Assembly (NCBI GenBank): GCA_902806575.1
Contig: CADCXD010000018.1
Coordinates: 744,001 to 808,000 of the forward strand
Reading direction: 5' to 3'
Length of the DNA stretch: 64,000 nt
DNA from: Jackrogersella multiformis
Lineage: Eukaryota; Ascomycota; Sordariomycetes; Xylariales; Hypoxylaceae
Below are positions 11,348 through 24,240 of this stretch, piece after piece. Below the pieces are notes generated by a model that made no database searches, was not told where the DNA came from, and saw only the letters and a list, made by a program, of their open reading frames with translations. Each line of letters opens with the position of its first letter. The stretch's first letter is position 1. The position numbers were made by a program, and so were the translations under genes.

Positions 11348-13723
11348 CTTTTATTAACTTTTTTAAAAATAATATATAAATAATTTAATTATTTATTATA
11401 ATTATAATCTTTTAATATTTTCTTTTGAAACTTATTATTTGACGTAAATTTTATAAATATATAAATAAATTTATTTAAAATATTTTTAAAAGTTAATTTT
11501 ATTTTATTTTATTATTTTATTAAATCTTTTACATTATTTTATATTAATAAATCAAATAATACATTTAAAATTAAGCTTAACTTTTTAAAAATATAATAAA
11601 TGTTAAAGTTAAATTAAAATAAATATATTAAAACAATTATTAATTTATTATTTATTTTATTTATATTAGTTATTTTAAGTATTATTTAATTAATAATACC
11701 TTTCGTTATATTATAATTCGTTAAAATAATAATTAATCGTACATAAAATTATAATTAAACTTTATTATTTTTATAAACTTAAATTAAATAAATAACTTTT
11801 AATTTTATTACTTTATATTATAAGTTATCCTTTATTAAAACTTTTAATAAAAATATAATTAATTAAATTACATTAACTTTTATATTAATTTCGTTTTAAA
11901 ATATATTTATATAAAATATTATAACTTTAAAACTTTTTTATTTCGATATATTTATTTTTAAAACCGTTATTTAATTATAATTTTAATATGTTAATATCGT
12001 TAAATTTAACAACTTATTTTATAATATTTTAAATAAATTTAATTTGTTTTTTATTAATATATATATAATCTTTATAATATATTAACGTTTATATTAAGAT
12101 TTTAAAGAAATTTTTTATTAAATCTTTCTTTTAATTAATATCTTCGTTTTTTTATCTTATAAAAGCTTAATTTTGTATTAATATTATAAAATATACTTTT
12201 ATAAAAACCTTATTATATTAATATATATTTTTAATTTTATTAATATTTATAATATTAAAATCTTTTTAATTATATTCGATTTATTATTATTAATAATAAT
12301 TTTTAAGTTATTAATTAAACATCTAAATAATATAATTAATAGAATATTAAGAAATAACTTTTTAATAATAATATAAGCTTTATATTATCGCATATATTAA
12401 ATATTTAATTAAAATATTTCTTATATTATTCCTTAATATTATTAAATATTATTACATTATTAATATATATTTTAATAAAACTCTTAAAAAGTTTTAATTT
12501 TTAATTTATAAATTATTACGTAAAAATAAGAAAAAATTAAATCTCATTAATATAATATTAAAGATTTTTAAACATTTTAACGATATTACTATTATTTCAT
12601 TTTTATACTTAAAGGTAAGAAATAATTAATGAAAAATAAAACCTTATATATAACGTTAAAGATTTTTTTCTTTATATTTTTTAAACGATTTCTTTTTAAT
12701 ATAATAAGACATAAATATTAATTAATGCATTTTATTCCATAATTTAAAATTAATAACCATTTAATCTTCCTTTTTATTATTAATAAATTTTTAAATAATA
12801 AAATTAAAATAATTAAATAAAATAATTATTTTTATTAATTTATTTTACCTTAATTATATATTAAATTAAAATCTTTACTAAGACATTATTTATTTTATAT
12901 ACTTAATAAATATATATATTTAGGTTTATATATTTCTTATTAATTATTAATTAAATCGATTTTTTAAATATATTAATAATATTATAATTTTATTAAATAT
13001 CTTATTTATTTATTAAAATAAATAATTATTAAGTAAAAAAAGGATTAAAATTATAAATATATATACATTTTTTAGTTATAAATTTGAAAATATTTTTTTG
13101 TTTAAATATACTTAAAAACAGCATGTTTATTTTAATAAAACTTTTAATATTTTATTATTTAAATTAAATTTTATTAATAAATTGTTTTTTATATTAAAAT
13201 ATTATATATATTTACATTAAGTTAATTTGTTTTATGAAATATTTATGCTTTTTTTTTAATAATCTTTTTAATAATTTTAATTTTAATATTATATTATAAA
13301 ATCATAAACTTATTAAACATGTTTAAAAATATAATTCCTTTAAATATATTTATATTATAAATATTATTTATTACGTTTTTTAATTTAACATAAAAATCAA
13401 ATCTTTTTTACGCGATTAATTAAAATAATATATTAAAATAAATATTATTATTTTAATAGAAATAAAAATTAATTTATAATTAAAACCTTTTATTATATTT
13501 AATTTTTTTAATAATAATCTTTTATAACTATTTAAACCTTAAAATATAATATCAAAATTATATATTTTTTATTATAATTAATAATTATATTATATTTTCT
13601 TAAAACATCATTTCTTATTAATAAATTAAGTCAAAAATTTAGATTTACTATTTATATATCGTTTTTTTTAAATTTAATTTTTATAATTAATTTTCTTAAA
13701 ATTACTTTATATATATATATAAA
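11348..13723 (-). mobile_element. Family Y fragment Y4, reversed
   Basis: The minus strand is collinear with Y2 from about 16,950 to 19,390, the region that includes reverse transcriptase. 11,348-12,450 repeats the same Y segment that lies left of X copy A (4,390-5,198), in the same orientation. The fragment ends where the 5' LTR of Y2 starts, so Y2 appears to have landed in Y4. Heavily mutated; no readable protein. Confidence 0.65.
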
Positions 13724-13887
13724 TGTTAAAAGCTATAATTACATGGTTTGTACTTAAGGTAATAGCCCGTACGTTAAGGATGGCTTATACTTTATACTTA
13801 TTAGTTTTATTTTAAAATATTAACTTTGTTTTTATTTTTAAAAATAATTATTATTTTAAGACTTTTATTTTAACTTAATAATATATA
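13724..13887 (+). mobile_element. 5' LTR of Y2
   Basis: 164 bp, the same length as the 5' LTR of Y1, starting with TG (TGTTAAAAGC). The ACATGGTTTGTACTTAAGG block at 13,741-13,759 is relatively unmutated and matches ACATGGTCTGTGGTCAAGG of Y1. Confidence 0.8.
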
Positions 13888-16029
13888 ATATATAATAATA
13901 TCTCGTTTTTATTATATTATAACGATTTATATTTTATCGTTAAACTACTTAGATTTTTAATTAATTAATCGTAATAAGTTAACGTAATAATATCTTGATT
14001 AATAATTATTAAATTTTAAATATTATTAAATTTTAAATACTTTATAACCATTCTTTTCTTTTTCTTTTATTACCTAATGGTTTTTAATTTTTTTATTAAT
14101 TAAATTTAATTACGTTATTTTTTTTATAATATTATAACTTATATATTAATGTTATTTTAATAAAATTAAACCTTTTTAATCCATTAAGCTTTTGTTTTTT
14201 TTTTAATTTTAAACTTAAATAACGAGAATATTTTATAAATTATTACTTTTATTTATAATAACTAAAACCTTTGAATAATATAATGGTTATATTAATTATA
14301 TATAAATGGTTTATTATTTTACGTAAATATATTATTAACTATAAAATTAAATTTTTTATTAATATAAAGCTTTTATATTATATAAAATTTAATAATAACA
14401 GTATTATTTTATAATTTTTAATAGATATTAAATGCTTAAAAATTGAAACGAATATTTAATAAAGCGTTAAAAGTTATATTATAAATTACTTTAGTAAATT
14501 TAAAGGTTTTTATTTAAAGGTTAATATTAGTTTTAATATTAACTTTTTACCTTAATAAATAAGCTTAATCTTTTCTTTATTAGCCCGATATTAATTAACT
14601 TTTTAACCGATCCAAATTTTATAATATTATTAATAAAATTATTAACGAGGAAAATAATTAATTTAATTAATTTTTAATTTTTAATTTTTAATTTCTTTAT
14701 TATTAATATTATTATAATTTTTATTTATATTATTAATTTTATATTAAAAAATTTAACCGTAGTTTATCGAAAAATTTAATGTAAATAAGGTTACGTAAGT
14801 GATTATATATAGCTTTCAGATAATCTTTTTAATTTTTTATTAAAAGATTTAATCGTAAATATAAATAATTATACCGTAAAAAGTTAACGTTAATAAAACC
14901 ATATAAATAATTATGTAAAACTTTAAAATGAACTTTTTTATATTTTTAGCCTTTTATTAAAAAAATAAGCTATAAATAATTAAAATAATATTATTTATCG
15001 TATTTTTTTAATAATAAAAGTACGTAATTAATTCATAAATCTTTTATATCGGATAAAAATACATAACTTAATTAATAATTAAATAATTAATTTAATTTCT
15101 TATTTTTAAATTAAAATAACTGTTAATTAATATACTTAATTAACTTTAAAAATTATAGCTTTTATTAATTAATTTTATGTTTAAATTAATATATAAATTT
15201 TAAATATATATCGTAAAATAAACAGTAATTCTATTTATAATTAAATATTAAATCGTTAACGAACCGTTTAACGATTTAATTAATAACGTTTTAATATTTA
15301 TATAATTATAAAAAAATAAAATAAATCATTAATTAATATTAAAAAATTAAAAAATTATAATGTTAATTATTTTATAATAAACGTAAATAGGTTTATAATA
15401 ATATATAATTTTTTTATTAAAACTAATTATACGTATTAATATAATATTTATATATAAATAAATTTTATTGAAGTAATTTATTAAAAAATTATAAAAGTTA
15501 TAAAAATTGAGGAAAATTTTTATATATTATTTTGTAAAAACTTATAAAATTAATAAATAAATTAAATATTTATCGAAAAAAATAAAAAATTATAAAACGA
15601 TATGGAATATATTTTTAAATATTATTTAATTGATATAAAATTTATATATTAAAAGTTTTAATATTTTTAAAAAAGGTAATATATATTTATTAAAATTTAA
15701 TTATTAAATATTATTGAAAATTATTAAAGATTTAAATTAATTATAAGTATATAATTATTTATAATAATTTATAATAAATTAAATCTTAAATTTAAAATAA
15801 TAAGTATTATTAATTTAAAGTTAATTATAATAATTATAAATGCTTATTTTAAGTATTTAAATAAAACATAATCGGTATAATATAAATAAATATTAATGAA
15901 AGAAAGTAAAAACCTAAAAATTAATATTTAATAATATATTTATATAAAATATTTCTTTAAATAATATTAAGTTATTTAAAAATATTTAATTTATTTGTTA
16001 TAATTACGATAATATAATATTTTATATCG

Positions 16030-16160
16030 ATTAATTAAAAGTTTATTAAAATAATTAAAACCGTTATAATAATAAACGTGGCCGTAATATTTATAATTAT
16101 TATAATAATAAATATCGTAATAACCGTCTTTGTTTTTATTAAAAACGATAAGGGAAAATA
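16030..16160 (+). pseudogene. Gag remnant of Y2 (Arg/Asn/Tyr/Gly-rich segment)
   Basis: One plus-strand frame reads NNKRGRNIYNYYNNKYRNNR, with only TAA stops further on. The same frame in Y1 (35,457-35,770) gives a parallel, longer Arg/Asn/Tyr/Gln/Gly-rich segment with NKYRNN in common. Low-complexity basic segments of this kind are usual in the C-terminal part of retrotransposon Gag. The assignment rests on composition, conservation between copies and position upstream of pol; no zinc knuckle is visible. Confidence 0.45.
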
Positions 16161-16679
16161 AAAAATCGTTTTAATAACGATATATATTTATAAAATAAAG
16201 TTAAATACAAGTAAGATAAAAAAGATTATAAAGAAAATAAAAAGAATTCATAAATAAATATTTAATAAATAAATTTAAAACTTTTATATTTTACTTTTTA
16301 ATTTTTAATAATAAATTATTAACCGTAAAAAATATATATATCGGAAATATTATAAAATATTTAATATTAAAATTAATTATTTTAAATATATATATATTAA
16401 TAAATATATAAAACTTAAATATTTATAATTACTTTAAAAAATAAAATAAGTAATAAAAATGTAACTTAAAATTAAGGAAATTATTAATATTTATTTTATT
16501 TAAAAATAAATAAAAGTAAAAATGTAATTAATATAATTAAAAAATATTATATTTTTATTTTTATAATTAATAAGTATAAAAGTTAAAAATGTTATTTCTT
16601 TATTCTTAAATAAGAAATTAATAAAATATATAAATTAAAAAGTAAATATATTAAATAAATCGAAATAAAAATCGATAAT

Positions 16680-16850
16680 TAATGCGACCTTATAAAGGTC
16701 CTTACATTAAATGGAAATATATACCTTATACCTTAAATTAAATAAATAAGATAAAGACTTTTAATCCTTATCTTATTTCTCGCCCGTTTTAAGATAACGA
16801 AAGAACCATTAATTTTACATATTACAACACACCTTATAAGGTCCGTACTA
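16680..16850 (+). mobile_element. Solo X LTR with target duplication ATAAT and a matching empty site
   Basis: 171 bp with ATAAT at 16,675-16,679 and 16,851-16,855. Y1 has the uninterrupted site at about 36,296-36,330 (same flanks, one ATAAT, no LTR). This empty/filled pair fixes the ends and the 5-bp duplication directly. The ends read TAATGCGACC and GTCCGTACTA. Confidence 0.93.
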
Positions 16851-17939
16851 ATAATATATGCAAATATTAACGTATTTAATTAAATAATAAATAAAACATA
16901 ATTAAAAGATTTTATCGAAAATTACGAAATATTTAAATTACATAAATTTATATATATATAAAGAATAATTTTAAGAAAATTAATTATAAAAATTAAGGTT
17001 AAATTTTCGATTAAATTTTAAGGGAAAACGATATATAAACGGTAAGTTTAAATCGAAATCTTAATAAAAGTATAAATTAATTATTTAAATTTTTTATTTA
17101 ATTTATTAAAAAAAAAAATTTTAAAAAAATTTAAAGTAATTATCGATTATAATAAAAAATATATAATTTTAATATTATATTTTAAAGATTAAATATTAAT
17201 AAAATATTATTGTTTAAAAGGTTAAATATAATAATAAGTTTTAATAACGAATCTATTTTTGATTTTTATTAAAATAATAATACCTATTTTAATATATTAT
17301 TTTAATTTATTACATAAAAAGAAATTTATTTTTACGTTAAAATAAAAAGCGTAATAAATAATATCCATAATATAAACATATTTAAAATTTTGTTTTCTAA
17401 ATACGTTTAATAAGTTTATAATTTTATAACGTAATATTAAAATTGGAATAATTAAAGAAATTATTAAAAAAGAAAATATAAATATTTTATAAAAAAAGCT
17501 AATTTAACGTAAAAAATTAATTTATTAATAAAAATTAATTTAAATATTAAAATATTAAAAGGTTTATTATTAATTAGTAAATTTCTTATTGATTTATAAT
17601 TATTATTAAAAATAAAGTAAGCTTTTATAAAAATAAATATATTAATTTTAAGTATATTTAAATTTAATAATATTTTAAATTTTATAATTAAATATATATA
17701 TATATATATATAATCTTAATTCTTTGTTTACTTAATAATTATTTATTTTAATAAATCAATAAAATATTTAACGCGATTATAATATTATTAATATATTAAA
17801 AAATAATAATAATCGATTTAATTAACGATTAATAAAAAACGTATAAACCTAGATATATATATTTATTAAGTATATAAAATAAAATATTCTTTAATAAAAT
17901 ATTCGATTAAATATATAATTAAATTAACAAAAGATAATT

Positions 17940-18660
17940 ATATCATTTAACTATTTTTTATTATTATTTAAAAGGTTATTAATAATAAGAAAAAAGGTTA
18001 AGTAATTATTAACTTTAAATTATTAAATAAATATATTTTAATTAATATTTATTTATTATTACGTTAAAAAGAAATTATTTAAAAAATATAAAGAAAAAAA
18101 GGTTTTAACGTTATAAATAAAGCTTTATTTTTTTTAATTATTTATTACGTTTAAATATAAAAATAAGATAACGGTAATATCGTTAAAAGGTTTGGAAATC
18201 TTTAACGTTACGTTAATAGGATTTAAGAATTCTTTTATTTTTACGTAACGATTTATAAATAAAAGATTAAAGCCTTTTTAAAGCTTCAATAAAATATCTA
18301 TTAATAATATTAAGAAATAATATAAGAAATATTTTAATTAAATGTTTAATATATACGATAATATAAAGCTTATACTATTATTAAAAAATCTTTTTTTGGT
18401 TTTTTATCGATTATATTATTCAAATTTTTAATTAAGAAATTAAAAGTCGTTATTATAAATAATAAGTAAAACGTAATTAAGAAAATTTTAATATTATAAA
18501 TATTAATAAAATTAAAAATATATATTAATATAATAAGGTTTTTATAAAAGTATATTTTATAATATTAATACAAAATTAAGCTTTTATAAGATAAAAAAAC
18601 GAAGATATTAATTAAAAGAAAGATTTAATAAAAAATTTCTTTAAAATCTTAATATAAACG
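17940..18660 (+). pseudogene. Reverse transcriptase remnant of Y2
   Basis: Plus-strand remnant of the Ty3/gypsy reverse transcriptase. Bases 18,297-18,311 read SINNI, the RIP product of an (F/Y)IDDI active site, with the two aspartate codons at 18,303-18,308 both AAT. The following residues fit the thumb/connection of fungal Ty3/gypsy enzymes: a short hydrophobic run, a KSFFGF-like block near 18,390 (neighbouring frame), and LLQDKK near 18,585-18,602, which corresponds to the KPLQDRK motif. All stops in these stretches are TAA. Frame shifts occur, so no continuous protein can be read. Confidence 0.6.
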
Positions 18661-20269
18661 TTAATATATTATAAAGATTATATATATATTAATAAAAAAC
18701 AAATTAAATTTATTTAAAATATTATAAAATAAGTTGTTAAATTTAACGATATTAACATATTAAAATTATAATTAAATAACGGTTTTAAAAATAAATATAT
18801 CGAAATAAAAAAGTTTTAAAGTTATAATATTTTATATAAATATATTTTAAAACGAAATTAATATAAAAGTTAATGTAATTTAATTAATTATATTTTTATT
18901 AAAAGTTTTAATAAAGGATAACTTATAATATAAAGTAATAAAATTAAAAGTTATTTATTTAATTTAAGTTTATAAAAATAATAAAGTTTAATTATAATTT
19001 TATGTACGATTAATTATTATTTTAACGAATTATAATATAACGAAAGGTATTATTAATTAAATAATACTTAAAATAACTAATATAAATAAAATAAATAATA
19101 AATTAATAATTGTTTTAATATATTTATTTTAATTTAACTTTAACATTTATTATATTTTTAAAAAGTTAAGCTTAATTTTAAATGTATTATTTGATTTATT
19201 AATATAAAATAATGTAAAAGATTTAATAAAATAATAAAATAAAATAAAATTAACTTTTAAAAATATTTTAAATAAATTTATTTATATATTTATAAAATTT
19301 ACGTCAAATAATAAGTTTCAAAAGAAAATATTAAAAGATTATAATTATAATAAATAATTAAATTATTTATATATTATTTTTTACATAGTTAATAAAAGTA
19401 AGGATATAATTAAATAATTTACATTAATTATTAATTTTATTAATTTATATTTATAAATCATTTAATATAATTTATAACTTAAAATATTATTTTAAACCAA
19501 AACGAATATTTTATAAATTAAAATCGGTGTATATTTATAATTTTTTACGAAAAGTTTAAGACTATATTAAACATTATCCCGATTATTATAACAATTAAAT
19601 TAAATTTTCAAAACTTTACGATAACTTTAAACTTATAAATTTATTGGTTTAATTATTCTATATAATAATTTAAAACTTTATTCTAAATTTATCAAAAATT
19701 TTAAATAAAAAAAATATATAATTTATTAAAAGTTTTATTTATTTTAATATAATAATAATAATTATATATAAATTTAATAAAAAAACAATTTTAATATTTA
19801 AAAATATTCAATATTAAATATAAGGTTTATTATTAAACCGCGTTATTTTTTAAAATATTTATATTATTAAATAAAAATAATTTTAAATAAAAACGTTAAA
19901 TTTAATAATAAAATATAATAAATATTATTTATTAAATTTAAGATATTATTAATTATATTAATTAATTATTATTTCTAAATTAATAATACGACGAAACGAT
20001 ATAATTAAATAGTTAAGGTAATAATTTATTATTATTTATTAAATAACATATTATAATTAGAAATAATTTTAACGTTATAATATAATTTTAATAATATTAA
20101 ATTATTAATAATCGAAAAGATTTTAATAAGTTAATATATAATTTTATTAATAATATTGAAAAATATAATTAATTACGATTTATTAAAAAGATATTATTAA
20201 AAGGATATAAAAAATATATTAATTTCATAAGTATTGAAATAAAAGTTCGTTACGATTTAAAATATAACT

Positions 20270-20700
20270 TTATATTTTTTTAAAAAAATTTATTTACTTT
20301 AAATTATATAAAGGTTATATATTATTAAGTAAATCGTTTTATAAATGATTAATATAACGTGTCGAATCGTTATTAATTTTAAAGCGAATAAATGAATTTA
20401 CGTATAAATTTAAATTATGTAAGAATTAATAAATTTATAAGGTTATATTAATAAGTTAATTATTTAAGATTTTATAAAGAAAATATCTTTCCAAAAAAAT
20501 ATATAATTAAATCGAATTCTTATAAAAGAAAATAATAATAATTAAATATTATATAAAATTAAAAAGTCATTAAATTAATAAATGAATAAATAATGAAAAT
20601 AGTTTATTTTTAAATATCTCGTACGATAAAAAAATTATTTATTAACTTTTAATTAATAATATTTAAGAAGTTTATTTATTTAAAATATAATAATATTATT
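20270..20700 (+). pseudogene. Integrase GPY/F and chromodomain remnant of Y2
   Basis: KGYILLSKSFYK can be read at 20,310-20,345, the counterpart of KGYTLPNKPPYK in Y1. About 250 bp later, in another frame, 20,552 onward reads YKIKKSLN and then KYLVR followed by a TAA and KNYLLTF (20,612-20,650). This is the chromodomain core, with its Trp codon turned into a stop. In Y1 the two parts share a frame, so Y2 has suffered an indel between them. Confidence 0.6.
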
Positions 20701-21410
20701 AAACGAATATAATAAAAAATATCTTTTATTATTTAATTATTTTTATATTAAATTTAGTAATAAATATATTTTTTGAATATATAATCTTTTAAAAATACGT
20801 AAATTTTTAACGATATATTTTTAAAATTAATTAATAAACCGATGATACATATTTTAAATAAACGATAATTAATTATAAATAAGTAATAATATAAGTTAAA
20901 TAATAAAATAATTATATACATATATATTTAAAAAACGATTTATCGAAGATATAGTATTAAATTATATTAATAATAATTAACCGATTCCTTTTATTTAATT
21001 ATTAATGTTATTAAAAAAATTAATAAAAGTATAAATTATAATTTTAATAAAGAAATTATTAAAAGTTATAAAATTAAAATTCATTATAATATAAAAAATA
21101 TAATTTACGGATAACGTTAAAAAGATAACACAAAATATAAGTAAGTTATAAATCATTAAATAATTACGATTAAAGCAATAATTATAATTATTATAAAAGT
21201 TTTTATTTTAAGAAAAAGTTAAATATTTTAATGCTTAAGGTTAAATTAAAAAAAACCAAATACTTTAATATTAAAATAACTTATAAATACATTAATATTT
21301 ACTTAATAACGATAAAGTATAATATATTTATTTTTATTAAGAAAAGTTTTTTTATAATAATTTTTTTATAAATTTTAATTTACTTTATGAAAAAAATAAT
21401 AATAATAAAG

Positions 21411-21581
21411 TAATGCGGCCTTATAAAGGTCTTTATATTAAATGGAGATACATATTTTATACTTTAAATTAAATAAATAAAATAAAAACTTTTAATCTTT
21501 ATTTTATTTTTTGCTTATTTTAAAATAACTGAGAAACCATTAATTTTATATATTAAAATATACCTTATAAGGTTCGTATTA
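21411..21581 (+). mobile_element. Solo X LTR with target duplication TAAAG
   Basis: 171 bp, flanked by TAAAG at 21,406-21,410 and 21,582-21,586. It sits at the left edge of the less mutated island. Confidence 0.87.
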
Positions 21582-21586
21582 TAAAG

Positions 21587-22592
21587 ATTTGATTAACATT
21601 ATTAATTTTAAAGTTTTATTATTTTAATAATAACTTAGTTTTTTATCGCGCGTTTATATAATTTATTTAAATTAATTTATTTAAGTTATTATTAATTATT
21701 AAATTAATATTTTTATTATTTTTTAAAATATTTTTAATTAAAGGATATTCCTTATTATTATTAAAAGAGTTTGTATTTTTTTCTTTTTATTATTTATTAT
21801 TATTAATTATATTTTATTGGCGCTTTAATATAGCTTTAATTATATTATAAGTAAATATATTCATTATTTTTATATTTTATATACCTTGCTAGGGTTATTT
21901 TTATATTTTATTTACCTTGTTAGCGTTATTTTTATTTTTAACCTTTTATATTATTATAAATGTTATTACGACGGTTATTATTTACGTTTTAAGCTAACCG
22001 ATTATCATTTTAAGTAAGTTTAACGACTTATAAATAACCCGAAAGGCGTTTACGTGTACCTTTATAACCTTGTTTTAAGGGTGGTTTTAAGTTTATATTT
22101 TTTTATTATAAATTTTTTTTTAAATAAAGTTATTAAGCGGCTTAATATTATAACGTTACCTTTTTAAAGTATGTAAAAGTTAAACTATAATTAAATTATT
22201 TTTAAGTTTATTATATTATTTATTCATAATATAAGGTTTTTTAATTATCAGGTTTAATTTATTCTTAATTAAATTACGTTTAAAATATTATTATAAGTAA
22301 AAATGAACTTTTATAAATAATTTAATATTTAATTTTACATTTATAAGTAATATATTTTTTAATATTTTATATTAATAAAAATAAATTAATGATCTTAAAA
22401 TAAATAAATAAGCTTTAATAAATATATATTAAAAAGCCGTTTAATAAATAACACTTAACTTTTTAATAATAATAATAAAATAAGTTATAAAAACATTTTT
22501 AAATTAACAATAATTAAGTTAATTATTTCGTTACTTAAAATTATTATAAATAATCTTTATATTATTAATTATTTTATTAATAAATTTATTAA
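21587..22592. other. Less mutated 1-kb island between two solo LTRs, unclassified
   Basis: Not found in Y1 at the matching place (about 40,700-40,800) nor elsewhere in the window. C and G are clearly more frequent than in the surroundings; for example 22,010-22,100 has CCCGAAAGGCG and GGGTGG blocks. It has a 31-bp tandem repeat at 21,864. A minus-strand reading across 22,090-21,930 gives basic, Gln/Asn-rich sequence with mainly TAA stops, but I recognise no domain. It may be a young or low-copy insertion that was exposed to fewer rounds of RIP. Confidence 0.4.
21864..21925 (+). repeat. 31-bp tandem repeat (2 units plus a partial)
   Basis: Units 21,864-21,894 and 21,895-21,925 differ at four positions (ATACCTTGCTAGGG against TTACCTTGTTAGCG at the ends). 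A partial third unit follows to about 21,945. Confidence 0.85.
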
Positions 22593-22597
22593 TAAAT

Positions 22598-22768
22598 TAA
22601 TACGGATTTTATGAGGTATATTTTAATATGTAAGATTAATAGTTTCTCCGTTGTCTTAAAACGGGCGACAAACAAGATAAGGACTAAAAGTCTTTATTTT
22701 ATTTATTTAATTTAAGGTACAAGGTACATATCTCCATTTAATGCAAGGACCCTTACAAGGTGACATCA
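22598..22768 (-). mobile_element. Best-preserved X LTR (solo), 5' terminus TG intact, TSD TAAAT/TAAAC
   Basis: 171 bp, reversed. On the minus strand it starts TGATGTCACC, keeping the canonical TG start that reads TA in nearly all other copies. Flanks are TAAAT (22,593-22,597) and TAAAC (22,769-22,773), identical apart from one C/T difference of RIP type. It retains GTACCTTGTACC-type blocks lost elsewhere, so it is probably the youngest copy here. Its central hairpin is at about 22,674-22,700. Confidence 0.9.
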
Positions 22769-22773
22769 TAAAC

Positions 22774-24240
22774 ATAAAATTAAAACAGTTATTAATAATA
22801 TATATTTTAATTTTTTTATAAATATTATATGTAAGTTAATTACTTTATATTAAATTTATTAATTAATTAATTTTATGTTTTATTAAATTATCATTTATTA
22901 TATAAATATATTATATATTTTTAATATAATAATATACCTTTATAAATATGTTTTATTTTTTAAAGAAAAATATAAATAATATCTTAAAGCTTATAATAAT
23001 AATTAAGATTTAAATTATTAAAGAAAATAATTTTAATTTATTTTAATATTTTCGATTTATTTTTTATAATAATTTAAAAGATTTAATTATTATTAATTTA
23101 GTTTCGATTAAACTATAATATTACATTTTCATTAATATAATATATATATATATAAATTTATATAAAAAGAAAACCTACACATATTATATTTTTAAATTAT
23201 TTATTCTAATTTAAAATTAACATTTTAAATAAATAAATATAATTTATATTTTTAATTTTATTAATTAATTTAAAAGATTAATTAAACTATTTTTAAATTT
23301 TATATAAAATTACATTAAACGTAACGTTAAATATAAAGCTTATTAAATTACGCTTAATAACGTTAAATAAAGATATATAATATTAATTAATTTTATAATT
23401 ATTATTATAATTTATAATATATAAGTGATGTTTTTATATTTTTTCTTAATAAGAATAAGTTTAAATTAAGGCTTTTATTTAATTCGTATTTTTAAAAACT
23501 TATTTTATAATATGTTTATAACTTTCTTTTTAAAGGTATCGGATAAAAGTTTAAGTTTATATAAAGCCGTTACATTAACGTTAATGAAATTAAATTTAAA
23601 CGTTATAAATATTTTAAAATTAAATAGTAATATTTAAGTTATCAATTTATAAAACGTTAAAAATTTACATTAACGTTATAAATATAAATTAAGAAAAAGA
23701 TTTAATTTAACCGATAATATTTATATTACGTTTAACTTAATAACATAAATAAATTAAAAGATTAAATATATACTTATAATTATAAAGATATAATATATTT
23801 ATATTATAATCTTAAATAAATTAAAATATTTAATAACAATTATTTATTTTTATGTTTATAATATTTCTGTTTTAAAGGTAATTAAGCTTTTAAAAAAACA
23901 TTTTACAAGTTAAAGCTATAAAAATCATTATATAAGTGATATTATAATAAATAAATATACCATTAACTTTATTAAAACTAATTATTGTAAGGATCTTAAA
24001 ATCGTGTGTATAAAAAAAGCTTAAAATAAAGCTATAAATTTCCTTTTACATAAATATAAAATAACATTTATTGAGGCCTTCTTTTGAAAGATTTTATATA
24101 TTTATTTTAAAATATATATAAAGGTATATAAATATAAAAGTAAAAGTAAAGGTGGGTAAAATTAAAGGTAAATAAAGGTAAAAGTACGTAAAATTCAAGG
24201 TAAAAATAAAACTATATAATAAATAATATAATATAATACT
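22774..24240. other. AT-rich DNA absent from Y1, unclassified
   Basis: Part of the extra 2.9 kb in Y2 compared with Y1. It is RIP-mutated throughout, which implies it was once repeated, but I found no second copy in the window and no readable protein motif. Near the right end (about 24,119-24,208) the plus strand is purine-rich, with spaced repeats of AAAGGTAAA/AAAAGTAAA type including one GGTGGGTAAAA block. Confidence 0.4.
24119..24208 (+). repeat. Degenerate purine-rich repeat, AAAGGTAAA-like units
   Basis: About nine irregularly spaced copies of a (A)AAAGGTAAA or AAAGTAAA motif in 90 bp. Strand asymmetry is strong: almost no C on the plus strand. It is probably the remains of a simple repeat. 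Confidence 0.6.
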
